Below are positions 14,912 through 22,007 of a DNA stretch of 22,007 nucleotides, piece by piece. A program made the position numbers and the translations under genes. This DNA is from JAWXBM01 sp034440115 (lineage in GTDB: Bacteria; Pseudomonadota; Gammaproteobacteria; Xanthomonadales; SZUA-36). The stretch's first letter is position 1. The number at the start of each line of letters is the position of its first letter. Location: contig JAWXBM010000048.1 of assembly GCA_034440115.1 (NCBI GenBank), positions 1 to 22,007 on the forward strand, read 5' to 3'. Below the pieces are notes generated by a model that searched no databases, had not been told where the DNA came from, and worked only from the letters and a program-made list of their open reading frames with translations.

Positions 14912-15796
14912 ATGATGCGCATATTTCTTTTCCTGGCCACTAACGCAGCCGTGCTGGTGCTGATATCCATCGTTTTCCAGATTTTTGGCATCGAAGGCAT
15001 ATTGGCTGAAAACGGTGTAGACCTGAATTTACCGGCCTTGCTGGTAATGTCAGCCGTGATCGGCTTTGGCGGCTCTTTTATCTCGCTGGCCCTGTCCAAA
15101 TTCATGGCCAAACGCGCCATGGGGGTGCAGATCATCGAGCAACCCAGTAACCAGACCGAACGCTGGTTGGTGGAAACCGTGCGTCGCCAGGCCGAACAGG
15201 CGGGTATCGGCATGCCGGAAGTCGGTATTTTCAAGTCGGATGCTCCCAACGCTTTTGCCACCGGAATGCGCCGCAACAGCTCCCTGATCGCGGTCAGCAG
15301 CGGCCTGTTGCAAAGCATGAAACCGGAGGAAGTGGAAGCGGTTCTGGCCCATGAGATTTCGCACGTGGCCAACGGCGATATGGTTACCATGGGTTTGATT
15401 CAGGGCGTGGTTAACACCTTTGTGATTTTCCTGTCACGCGTGATCGGCCACACCGTTGACCGGGTAGTATTCAAAACCGAGCGCGGTTTTGGTCCGGCCT
15501 ACTACATCACTTCCATCGTGGCGCAAATATTTCTCTCCATCCTGGCATCCATGATCGTCATGTGGTTCTCGCGCCAACGGGAATTCCGCGCTGATGCCGG
15601 TGGCGCCTCTTTAGCCGGCAGACAGAAGATGATCGCTGCACTTCGAGCTTTGCAGCGGCCCACCGAGCATAAAGACTTGCCTGGTGAATTTGCCGCCTTC
15701 GGCATTTCTGGAGGCATGAGTACAGGAATGAAACGATTGTTTCTCAGTCATCCACCACTGGAAGAACGAATCAACGCGCTACAGGAAGCGAAGTAA
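14912..15796 (+). CDS. htpX: Membrane zinc metalloprotease HtpX
   Basis: 294 residues, family length (E. coli 293). Two N-terminal transmembrane helices (about 4-26 and 42-62), then the M48 catalytic site HEISH (His147, Glu148, His151) and the third zinc ligand Glu224 in RQREFRADAGGA. Two more hydrophobic segments lie between them (about 162-180 and 195-218). The C-terminus has LFLSHPPLEERINAL, as in other HtpX proteins. HtpX degrades misfolded inner-membrane proteins together with FtsH. AGAGG is located upstream of the ATG. The gene converges on ppk1 with only 6 bp between stop codons. Confidence 0.96.
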   Translation: MMRIFLFLATNAAVLVLISIVFQIFGIEGILAENGVDLNLPALLVMSAVIGFGGSFISLALSKFMAKRAMGVQIIEQPSNQTERWLVETVRRQAEQAGIGMPEVGIFKSDAPNAFATGMRRNSSLIAVSSGLLQSMKPEEVEAVLAHEISHVANGDMVTMGLIQGVVNTFVIFLSRVIGHTVDRVVFKTERGFGPAYYITSIVAQIFLSILASMIVMWFSRQREFRADAGGASLAGRQKMIAALRALQRPTEHKDLPGEFAAFGISGGMSTGMKRLFLSHPPLEERINALQEAK

Positions 15797-15802
15797 CGCT
15801 GG

Positions 15803-17977
15803 TTAAGGTAATTTGAGCATTTTCGGCCTTGCCGTGCTGCGTATCAGTTTCAGTAAGCGCTTTTGCGGGTGCCTGAGCTTGCCATCATCGTCCTGCGATG
15901 TAAGCAGATAGCTGCCATCAGATTGCATGTCCCAGGCGCTCATATCGTCCTGCCAGGGTATGTCAAAACACTCCTCGACAACGCGCTTCTGCAGGATTTT
16001 CTTGTCGATGGGGAATGCCACTTCAACGCGTTGCAGCAAGTTGCGCTCCATCCAGTCGGCACTGGATGCCCACAGTTCAGGCGCATCGTTGTTAATGAAT
16101 CGAAAAACCCGTGCATGTTCCAGAAAGCGCCCCACCACTGAACGCACCCGAATGTTATCGGAAACACCCGGGATGCCGGGGCGCAAACAACACACGCCGC
16201 GCACCAATAATCGAATGGGTACTCCGGCACGCGAAGCTGAATACAGCGCACGGATGATTTTAGATTCGGTGACGGCATTGACTTTCAGATCTATGCCACA
16301 GGGTAGCCCGGCCTGTGCATGTTCTTCTTCCCGTTTGATTTTGGCGATTAATTCTTTGTGCAGCGTGAAAGGTGAATGCAGCAAGCGCTTCAAACCGTAA
16401 AGCTGGCCCAGCCCGGATAATTGTTTGAATACCAGACTGACATCTTCGGTAATGGCCGCATCGGCTGTCATCAGGCCGATATCGGTATACAAAGTCGCAG
16501 TTCCCGAATGGTAATTGCCGGTACTCAGATGCACGTACTTGCGTATCTGCCTGGGCTCTCGCCTTACGATCATCAACATCTTGGCATGGGTTTTACGCCC
16601 TACCACGCCGTAAACCACCTGCACGCCGGCGCGCTGCAAACGCGAAGCCAGGCTGATATTGGCTTCCTCATCAAAGCGTGCACGCAACTCCACCACTACC
16701 GTAACGTCCTTGCCGTTCCGGGCCGCTTCGACCAACAGGTTGACGATCTGTGAATTGATGCCGGTGCGATATAGGGTCTGGCTGATGGCCAGCACTTTCG
16801 GGTCGTGGCTGGCCTGGCGCAAAAAGTCCAGCACCTGCTGAAAACTTTCGTAGGGATGGTGCAGCAATATATCGCGACGGCGCAGCACGGCGAAATAATC
16901 CGGGTCACCGACCAGAAAGCTTTTTACTGCCGGTTTGAATAGCGGGTATTTCAGATCCGGCCGGTCGATCAGGCTGATGGTTTCAGACAAACGATTCAGG
17001 TTAACCGGCCCATTGTAGTAATAAACATCAGCCGGTTCCAGGTCGAACTGGCTGACAAGAAATTTTTCCAGCGATTGCGGGCAATTTGATGTGGTTTCCA
17101 TGCGCACTGCAGCCGCATAACCCCGCTCTACCAGCTCGCCTTGCAGCGCGTTGGCGAGGTTTTCAATTTCTTCTTCATCCACCAGCAGTTCCGAATTGCG
17201 GGTCACACGGAATTGGTGACTGCCCAGGATTTCCATACCTGGAAACAGATCTGCCACGAAAGCCTGCAAAACTGTTCCAAGCAGAACAAAATCATGCACG
17301 CCCCGGGTATAAGAGTGCGGGATGTGAATCACCCGTGGCAAGGATCTAGGTGCCCTGATCAAGGCCATGTTGGCTTCACGCCCAAAGGCATCTTTGCCAC
17401 GTAACTCCACAGCCAGGTTGAGACTTTTACTGAGTATGCGGGGGAAAGGCTGAACCGGGTCCAGACCCAAGGGGCTGAGCACCGGCATCAATTCATTCTT
17501 GAAATGTCGGTGCAGCCAATCGCGCTGCCGACCGGTCCAGTCTTTCACTCCCAGAAAACGGATATTCTCTGCTTCCAGAGCCGGAGTCAGCACTTCGTGC
17601 AAAATGCGGTATTGCTCTCGTACCAACAGCAACACACGCTCACGAATCAACGACAAAGTAGCCGTTGGCGTCAGGCCATCTGCCTCTGTTGTGACCGCCC
17701 CATGTTGTATGCGCTGTTTCAATGAAGCCACGCGAACTTCAAAGAATTCATCTACCAACAAGCAGGTAATGCACAGAAAACGCAGTCGCTCCAGCAACGG
17801 TACCTGATCATCAATGGTCTGCATCAACACCCGTTGAATGAACTCTAATTGGCTCAGTTCACGGTTAATGTACAGGCGGGGATCACGCAAACGCGTGTGC
17901 TCATCAATGTCATCCCACAGCGGCTCCCCAAGCGCTGCAGCAGAATCCAGGTTAATGGGTGTGATGTTGGTGGACAT
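15803..17977 (-). CDS. ppk1: Polyphosphate kinase PPK1
   Basis: 724 residues, slightly longer than E. coli Ppk (688) through an N-terminal extension of about 30 residues before LYINRELSQLEF. It reversibly polymerises the gamma-phosphate of ATP into polyphosphate, usually at the inner membrane. Catalytic histidines are His464 (GRKTHAKML, autophosphorylated) and His621 (FLEHARVF); their spacing of 157 equals that of E. coli His435/His592. Other signatures are LLHHPYESF (372-380), LRARFDEEANI, YVHLSTGNYH and GVCCLRPGIPG. The gene starts 50 bp after the universal stress gene in the same direction. Its Shine-Dalgarno is weak, and a TATACT lies just before the ATG, so it may also have its own promoter. 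Confidence 0.96.
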   Translation of the reverse strand: MSTNITPINLDSAAALGEPLWDDIDEHTRLRDPRLYINRELSQLEFIQRVLMQTIDDQVPLLERLRFLCITCLLVDEFFEVRVASLKQRIQHGAVTTEADGLTPTATLSLIRERVLLLVREQYRILHEVLTPALEAENIRFLGVKDWTGRQRDWLHRHFKNELMPVLSPLGLDPVQPFPRILSKSLNLAVELRGKDAFGREANMALIRAPRSLPRVIHIPHSYTRGVHDFVLLGTVLQAFVADLFPGMEILGSHQFRVTRNSELLVDEEEIENLANALQGELVERGYAAAVRMETTSNCPQSLEKFLVSQFDLEPADVYYYNGPVNLNRLSETISLIDRPDLKYPLFKPAVKSFLVGDPDYFAVLRRRDILLHHPYESFQQVLDFLRQASHDPKVLAISQTLYRTGINSQIVNLLVEAARNGKDVTVVVELRARFDEEANISLASRLQRAGVQVVYGVVGRKTHAKMLMIVRREPRQIRKYVHLSTGNYHSGTATLYTDIGLMTADAAITEDVSLVFKQLSGLGQLYGLKRLLHSPFTLHKELIAKIKREEEHAQAGLPCGIDLKVNAVTESKIIRALYSASRAGVPIRLLVRGVCCLRPGIPGVSDNIRVRSVVGRFLEHARVFRFINNDAPELWASSADWMERNLLQRVEVAFPIDKKILQKRVVEECFDIPWQDDMSAWDMQSDGSYLLTSQDDDGKLRHPQKRLLKLIRSTARPKMLKLP

Positions 17978-18027
17978 GGCTTCAGTATACGAGGAACCCC
18001 GGGCATTTCGCCATGCGCGGAATTGTT

Positions 18028-18885
18028 TCAGGAATGCAGGGCAAACAGATTCACCGCCGACTCGTTCAACATGGCGTGAGTGACGCCGCCAAGAATTCGT
18101 TCCCGGAAATGGCTGCGCGAATAGGCACCCATGACCAACAAATCTGAATCGCTCTTCTGGTACTGCTCAAGCAGTTCCTTGCTGTCGTTGCGACCCCGGG
18201 TGATTTCGCTGCTGGCATCAACACCCCACATGGCCAAATAACCTTTGAGATGGCTAATGCTCGGGCCTGGCGTAGAATTCTTGCCACAACTGACAATATG
18301 GACTGATTCTGCGAGCTGCAGCACCGGCATTGCCGCAGAAACAGCCCGCGCCGAGGAAACGCTGCAATTCCAGGCAATACAGACGCGCTTGCCTGGCTTT
18401 ACACTTTTTTGTGGCAGCACCAACACGGGCCGACCACTGTTCAACAAGGCCGCCAGCAGGAATGCGCGGGCTGGGCCACTGGACTTTTTCTTCGGCCGGG
18501 AAACGACTACCAGGTCCGATACTGGCCCGACGATGCCCAGCAGCCGGTCAGGCGTGCCGACCATCTCCTGCCAGTAAGCCAGTGTTTCTGCCGAAAGACG
18601 CCGTTTACGCGCCATTACCACAGCGTGTTTTGCTGCAACCCTGGCAAACAGTTCACTTGCTTTTCGAGAGTTCAGGCTGGCAACATCTTCAGGTACGTCG
18701 TCCAAACCAATGGACTCGAGGGCCTCCATAAGCCTGTTTCCATTGCTGCCTGATTTATCCTCCCGGTGTGGGCGCACGTGGCAACCTGCTACGCTGGCGC
18801 CGAGACTCTTGGCCAGCCTGAAAGCGCTGTCCAGTGCAAATACACATTCTGGCCGGTCGGCCACGGGAACGAGAATCGATTTCAT
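18028..18885 (-). CDS. Tandem-domain universal stress protein (UspA family)
   Basis: 285 residues. The N-terminal Usp domain (about 1-158) begins MKSILVPVADRPE and includes FRLAKSLGASVAGCHVRPHR. The second domain (about 165-285) begins KRVCIAWNCSVSSARAV and ends SDLLVMGAYSRSHFRERILGGVTHAML, the ATP-binding-loop region of Usp proteins (usually G-x2-G-x9-GS/T). AAGGAG for this gene overlaps the last codons of the symporter gene, and the two are 7 bp apart, so they are co-transcribed. Two-domain Usp proteins are induced by growth arrest and stress; the specific role is unknown. Confidence 0.88.
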   Translation of the reverse strand: MKSILVPVADRPECVFALDSAFRLAKSLGASVAGCHVRPHREDKSGSNGNRLMEALESIGLDDVPEDVASLNSRKASELFARVAAKHAVVMARKRRLSAETLAYWQEMVGTPDRLLGIVGPVSDLVVVSRPKKKSSGPARAFLLAALLNSGRPVLVLPQKSVKPGKRVCIAWNCSVSSARAVSAAMPVLQLAESVHIVSCGKNSTPGPSISHLKGYLAMWGVDASSEITRGRNDSKELLEQYQKSDSDLLVMGAYSRSHFRERILGGVTHAMLNESAVNLFALHS

Positions 18886-18892
18886 ACCAGTA

Positions 18893-20209
18893 CTACTCCT
18901 TAATCGCCTGCAGTGCTGGCAACTCCTCTCCTTGCAAACGCGCCACTATAACGGCGCAGCAGGCATCGCCAAACACATTCGTGGTGGTGCGGAGCATATC
19001 CAGCACCCGGTCAAAAACCAATAATACCGCGAGAGCTTCAATGGGTAAGCCGATCGCGGTCAAGATAATGGCAATTGCCACCAGCGAGGCTGATGGAACG
19101 GCGGCAACGCCGATGGAGGTGATCAGGGCCAAGGTGCAGATCAGAAATTGGGTGGTAAAACCCAAATCCAGGCCATAAGCCTGGGCAATAAACATGGCCG
19201 CCATGCATTCATACAAGGCCGTGCCATTCATGTTCACGGTTGCGCCCAGTGGCAACACGAAGCTGGTGTACTTGTTGGGCACACCGGCTCGCTCTTCCAG
19301 GTTGCTCATGGTAATCGGCAAAGTGGCCGATGAAGAAGCGGTGGAAAATGCGGTAAGTAGCGCGGGAGCTACGGCCTGGAACAGGCGTGCCGGGCTGACA
19401 CGACCCACCAAACGCACAAAGACGGGCAAGGTTACCAGAGTGTGGAACAGCAGTGCGGCGACCACGGACAGGCTGAAGGTTATCAGGGGTTTGGCTGCGC
19501 CAAAGCCGGTTTTGGCCACCACCGCTGCCACCAGGCCGAAAACGCCATAAGGGGCAAATTTCATTACCCAGTGAGTGATCAGGATCATGGTTTCGAATAC
19601 GCCACTGGTAAAGCGGTACAAGGTACCCGCCAATTCATCCTGAATCTGTGACATGAAATAACCAAACAAACCACTGAAGAAAATCAACGCCAACATTTCG
19701 TTCGCCGCCACCGCAGCTACGATATTCTGTGGAACGGCCCGCAACAGTATTTGCGGAATTTCCCCAAGGCCGCGACCGGCAATCCTGGCTTGCACATCTT
19801 CAGTGCTGGCAGTCAGCGCCAGCAGGTCACCCGCCGGTTCACCATTCACAATACCGGGCTGCACCAGGTTAACGATAATCAAACCCACCAGAATGGCGGA
19901 GGAAATGGTCAGCAAGTAAAACGTCAAAGTTTTCAGGCCCATAGTGCCGAGCGAATTGGAGTTGCCCAAACCGGCAACACCCAACGCGATGGATGAAGCA
20001 ATCAAGGGCACAATCAACATTTTCAGGGCATTGAGGAACAACTGCCCGACGAACTCGTAAACCGATAAAAGGCTGACGCCCGCTATGCTGAAATCACTGC
20101 TGAAGTAGCCGGCCACAACGCCCAGAGCCAGTGCGATGAGTATTTGCCAGTGCAGTGCCAGGCCTTGCTTTTCTGTGGCTGTATTGGATTCCTGGTTATT
20201 GTCGGACAT
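18893..20209 (-). CDS. Dicarboxylate/amino-acid:cation symporter (DAACS family, GltP/DctA-like)
   Basis: 438 residues with about eight transmembrane helices and two re-entrant hairpins. The Ser-rich hairpin HP1 appears as TAFSTASSSATLP. The TM7 motif reads VNMNGTALYE, with Asn in place of the Asp of the usual NMDGT; in GltPh that Asp helps bind a sodium ion. HP2 contains SIGVAAVPSASLV, and TM8 reads VFDRVLDMLRTTTNVFGDA, the substrate-contacting segment. These place it in the Na+ or H+ coupled C4-dicarboxylate/glutamate/aspartate group without fixing the substrate. The Asn substitution may alter cation coupling. It is the first gene of a minus-strand set with the universal stress protein and ppk1. 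Confidence 0.93.
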   Translation of the reverse strand: MSDNNQESNTATEKQGLALHWQILIALALGVVAGYFSSDFSIAGVSLLSVYEFVGQLFLNALKMLIVPLIASSIALGVAGLGNSNSLGTMGLKTLTFYLLTISSAILVGLIIVNLVQPGIVNGEPAGDLLALTASTEDVQARIAGRGLGEIPQILLRAVPQNIVAAVAANEMLALIFFSGLFGYFMSQIQDELAGTLYRFTSGVFETMILITHWVMKFAPYGVFGLVAAVVAKTGFGAAKPLITFSLSVVAALLFHTLVTLPVFVRLVGRVSPARLFQAVAPALLTAFSTASSSATLPITMSNLEERAGVPNKYTSFVLPLGATVNMNGTALYECMAAMFIAQAYGLDLGFTTQFLICTLALITSIGVAAVPSASLVAIAIILTAIGLPIEALAVLLVFDRVLDMLRTTTNVFGDACCAVIVARLQGEELPALQAIKE

Positions 20210-20224
20210 GGTGTTCCCGGCTTG

Positions 20225-20686
20225 ATGTGTGAAGGGTTCATTCTGCCACGCGATGGTAACACGTCAAATAGCAGGCCCAATGGTGAGCCCAATTTCCTGC
20301 TGCACCAACCACAAGCCAGGGTTGCACGTTACGTTACTGCCAATGCCGGCTGGTACACACTGGCGGATTTTTCCCAGCAGTTTCCCTACGGCCTGGACGG
20401 CTCGCAAGTCAGCACCGAGCAATTGAAAGTCGCTTGGCAATTGTCAGTGACCATTTTGCTCGGTGATCGCGATATCGACAGCAGCGACCCCAACCTGCGG
20501 CACACGCCGGAAGCTGATGCCCAGGGCCTGACCCGCCTGGCGCGCGGTTTCAGCTTCTTTGAATCGGCCCGCGTGGCCGCTAACGAAGTGGGTGTGCCGT
20601 TCAGCTGGCATATCGCCACTGTGCTGGGCGTGGCGCACAGCAATACCTTGATGGCACCAGCGGCCATTCCCTATTTGCTGCACTAA
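20225..20686 (+). pseudogene. 3' remnant of an alpha/beta-hydrolase-like (PHB-depolymerase-type) gene
   Basis: An open frame of 153 codons from ATG 20225, but only the part from about residue 24 looks like protein of a known kind: FLLHQPQARVARYVTANAGW, FPYGLDG, ILLGDRDIDSSDPNLRHTPEA and ATVLGVAHSNTLMAPAAIPYL. This is the C-terminal half of a family in which GHSAGxQFVxRF normally precedes FLLHQP, and the catalytic His lies near GVAHSN. The nucleophile Ser region and N-terminus are missing, replaced by a short unrelated segment (CEGFILPRDGNTSN) against the symporter start. No convincing Shine-Dalgarno is present. Most likely a deletion remnant; a small real protein is less likely. Confidence 0.65.
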
Positions 20687-21061
20687 AGCAGAGACTACGG
20701 TGTTGGTATCAAGCCAAGGTCAATTGAACGCTCAAGACGACCGTACTTGATCTTGCCTGGCATTAAATACTTCTGCGCCGACAATCTCATAAAAGCTATC
20801 ATGTTTTTTGAGAACTTTTGATTCGGCAGGCAGATTGCGCAATATACTTTATTGAATTGGTTCCCTAATTAAGTAGCCAGGCAGTAAGTGTAGAAAGAAA
20901 GAATGGTGTTTTTTGCATTATCAGCAATTAACATAGCAGAAGCGGTGTTAACGACCACGTTAAAATATTGCAATTCTCTGATTATTCGAGGAATCTTACG
21001 AATGATGAAGCAAAAACTGGTCGTCGAAGACCTTAACACCACGTTTTCCACATAATTGTAG
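20687..21061. other. AT-rich non-coding stretch before the integron cassette, with paired repeats
   Basis: 375 bases with no convincing gene. It becomes clearly AT-richer than the chromosome to its left from about 20770. It holds an inverted repeat: GGTGTTAA+CGACCA at 20944-20957 pairs with TGGTCG (21018-21023) and TTAACACC (21033-21040), leaving a 9-nt bulge. A direct repeat ACCACGTT occurs at 20954-20961 and 21038-21045. The block ends at the cassette junction TGTAG|TTAGCC. No integron integrase, canonical attI or upstream attC could be recognised. Confidence 0.55.
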
Positions 21062-21906
21062 TTAGCCATCACAGCGAGACATCCATGACCGCAGACGTTA
21101 GGAATGCACTCAGCAAAGTTCCTCAAGTTACTTTTGGCTTCTGGCTCATAAAGATCCTTGCCACTACCCTCGGAGAAACCGGTGGTGACGCGGTTTCAAT
21201 GTCCATGGGCTTAGGCTACTTGGTAGGCACCGGCATTTTTATGGGGTTATTTATTGTCGCTGTGGGGCTACAGATCGCAGCAAGCAAATTCCATCCGTTT
21301 CTCTACTGGGCAACAATTATCGCGTCAACCACGGTTGGAACGACCCTCGCAGACTTCGCGGATCGCTCATTGGGCTTGGGCTACCTTGGCGGCACTATTA
21401 TTCTTACAGCCTTACTCATTGCCTCGCTTTTCGCTTGGTATAAGTCGCTCGGCTCAATTGACGTTGGCTCTGTGCACACACCAACGGCCGAGGGGTTTTA
21501 CTGGCTGACCATCATGTTTTCTCAGACGCTCGGTACAGCGTTAGGTGACTGGACGGCGGACAGTGCGGGGTTAGGCTATACGGGCGCTGCGCTAGTATTT
21601 TCGGGTCTTCTCTCAGTGGTAGTCCTCGCATACTTTTTCTCACAAATCTCGCATACGATACTGTTCTGGGGTGCGTTCGTTTTAACAAGGCCCCTCGGCA
21701 CTGTCGTCGGGGACTATCTTGATAAACCGGCCGCGAGCGGTGGGCTTGAGTTTAGTCGTTACACCGCTACTGGCGTCCTGCTTGCGGCCATCATCATATT
21801 GATTCTATTAATACCCCAGCGCGCAGCCGAGAAGTCACACTAGAGCAGTGATGGCTAACAATTCATTCAAGCCGAAGCCGCTTCGCGGCTCGGCTTAATT
21901 CAGGCG
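21062..21906 (+). mobile_element. Complete integron-type gene cassette (845 bp)
   Basis: The 5' boundary is G|TTAGCC at 21061/21062. The 3' end is the attC whose left core box GGCTAAC (21853-21859) is the exact reverse complement of GTTAGCC, as required for the two ends of one circularised cassette. The single gene fills the cassette: a 23-nt leader, 252 codons, then 9 nt to the attC. No integrase gene is in the window, so this is either part of a larger array to the right, an integrase-less attC cluster (CALIN), or an insertion at a secondary G/TT site. Confidence 0.85.
21085..21843 (+). CDS. Cassette-encoded membrane protein with four internal repeats (COG4705-like)
   Basis: 252 residues, almost wholly membrane-embedded, about eight helices. 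Four repeats of 30-40 residues start at about 19, 74, 139 and 194. Each opens with an aromatic-Trp pair ([FY]W), then an LG or VG with a nearby acidic position, followed in three of four by LGYxxG or LGYLxG: FWLIKILATTLGETGGD, YWATIIASTTVGTTLAD, YWLTIMFSQTLGTALGD, FWGAFVLTRPLGTVVGD. The buried acidic residue in every repeat suggests an ion- or small-molecule-conducting bundle, but this is inference. The family resembles COG4705 uncharacterised membrane proteins. Weak Shine-Dalgarno, as in many cassettes, so expression probably relies on an outside promoter. Confidence 0.85.
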   Translation: MTADVRNALSKVPQVTFGFWLIKILATTLGETGGDAVSMSMGLGYLVGTGIFMGLFIVAVGLQIAASKFHPFLYWATIIASTTVGTTLADFADRSLGLGYLGGTIILTALLIASLFAWYKSLGSIDVGSVHTPTAEGFYWLTIMFSQTLGTALGDWTADSAGLGYTGAALVFSGLLSVVVLAYFFSQISHTILFWGAFVLTRPLGTVVGDYLDKPAASGGLEFSRYTATGVLLAAIIILILLIPQRAAEKSH

Positions 21907-21912
21907 TTATAT
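21853..21912 (+). other. attC recombination site (59-base-element type)
   Basis: The site runs GGCTAAC-AATTCATTC, then an imperfect palindrome AAGCCGAAGCCGC-TTC-GCGGCTCGGCTT with one unpaired A, then AATTCAGGC-GTTATAT. The outer R boxes are GGCTAAC and GTTATAT; the exchange point is between G21906 and T21907. The unpaired base in the stem is the sort of extrahelical base that orients strand choice by IntI on folded bottom-strand attC. The last six bases (TTATAT) belong to whatever follows. Pattern closely matches attC sites of class 1 and chromosomal integron cassettes. Confidence 0.92.
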
Positions 21913-21957
21913 GCCTTGGTAACAGAGTCTCCAAAACTAATAGCATACATACCATTA

Positions 21958-21988
21958 TATGGCTATAAAGCCATACATCTGCTAGAAT
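21958..21988 (+). promoter_or_regulatory. Palindromic operator overlapping an extended -10 promoter
   Basis: A 7-bp perfect inverted repeat TATGGCT-ATAA-AGCCATA occupies 21958-21975. An extended -10, TGC-TAGAAT, follows at 21980-21988. The copies of CATACAT at 21944 and 21972 flank the left arm and overlap the right one. Transcription from this -10 would begin at or next to the ATG at 21995, giving a leaderless or near-leaderless mRNA. The arrangement suits an autoregulated gene. Confidence 0.4.
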
Positions 21989-21994
21989 CATCTC

Positions 21995-22007
21995 ATGAGA
22001 AAAACAA
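21995..22007 (+). CDS. Possible start of the next gene (MRKT..., cut by the window end)
   Basis: Only four codons are visible, beginning ATG AGA AAA ACA. The start is proposed because an extended -10 and a palindrome lie directly upstream, after a short spacer from the attC. No Shine-Dalgarno is present. No product can be named. Confidence 0.3.

Noticed and set aside
20687..21061. Integron integrase gene or upstream attC
   Set aside because: No open frame of integrase size on either strand, and the bases before G21061 lack the L' box and palindrome of an attC.
20869..21126. 85-codon minus-strand frame across the cassette junction
   Set aside because: It crosses the recombination point at 21061/21062 and the start of the cassette gene, has no family features, and the inverted repeat explains much of the apparent structure. 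A short real gene inside 20869-21069 cannot be wholly excluded.
1..22007. CRISPR array, tRNA, rRNA or prophage
   Set aside because: No regularly spaced repeats, no cloverleaf with CCA end, and no phage structural or lysis genes were seen on either strand by reading; a covariance search was not possible.

Overview
This is a 22 kb chromosomal segment, most likely from a gammaproteobacterium. The support is the CbpA/CbpM pair, a fused ThrE-type exporter, HtpX, PPK1, a bacterial lipocalin, a REP-type palindrome pair and gamma-style ribosome binding sites. No rRNA, tRNA, CRISPR array or phage gene was seen. I cannot name the genus from the sequence alone.

Left part (1-5.3 kb). A truncated OPT-family transporter points out of the window on the minus strand. 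It is divergent from cbpA-cbpM (co-chaperone and its modulator, overlapping by 4 bp), which is followed by mgtE (Mg2+ transport). An inverted pair of REP-like elements follows mgtE. Next come a sensor histidine kinase (+) and an OmpR-type response regulator (-) arranged tail to tail with 7 bp between them.

Middle part (5.4-12.4 kb). A tightly packed minus-strand operon of eight genes, most of them coupled by ATGA overlaps. In transcription order: a CFA-synthase-like methyltransferase, a DUF2878 membrane protein, a DUF6134 exported protein, a lipocalin lipoprotein, an FAD-dependent oxidoreductase, a DUF1365 protein, a second CFA-synthase-like enzyme and an exported SOUL heme-binding protein. 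The FAD oxidoreductase/DUF1365/CFA core resembles clusters that other proteobacteria use to modify unsaturated membrane fatty acids under light or singlet-oxygen stress. Here it is joined to an envelope module (lipocalin, DUF6134, SOUL). None of the usual regulators (ECF sigma/ChrR, LitR/CarH) or a photolyase is in the window. The response regulator lies 82 bp downstream of the operon in the same orientation.

Right part (12.5-20.7 kb). A ThrE-like exporter is divergent from an exported endonuclease/exonuclease/phosphatase gene that carries a frameshift. htpX follows, convergent with ppk1. A minus-strand set runs dicarboxylate/amino-acid symporter, universal stress protein, ppk1. The 3' remnant of an alpha/beta-hydrolase-like gene sits next to the symporter.

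Right edge (20.7-22.0 kb). The sequence becomes AT-richer and contains a complete integron-type gene cassette: a 5' boundary G|TTAGCC, a short leader, a gene for a membrane protein with four internal repeats, and a canonical 60-bp attC whose GGCTAAC box is the exact complement of the cassette's 5' boundary. No integron integrase is present. A second cassette or the chromosome flank begins after the attC, with a palindrome and an extended -10 element just before an ATG at the window end. This is the clearest mobile-DNA signal here.
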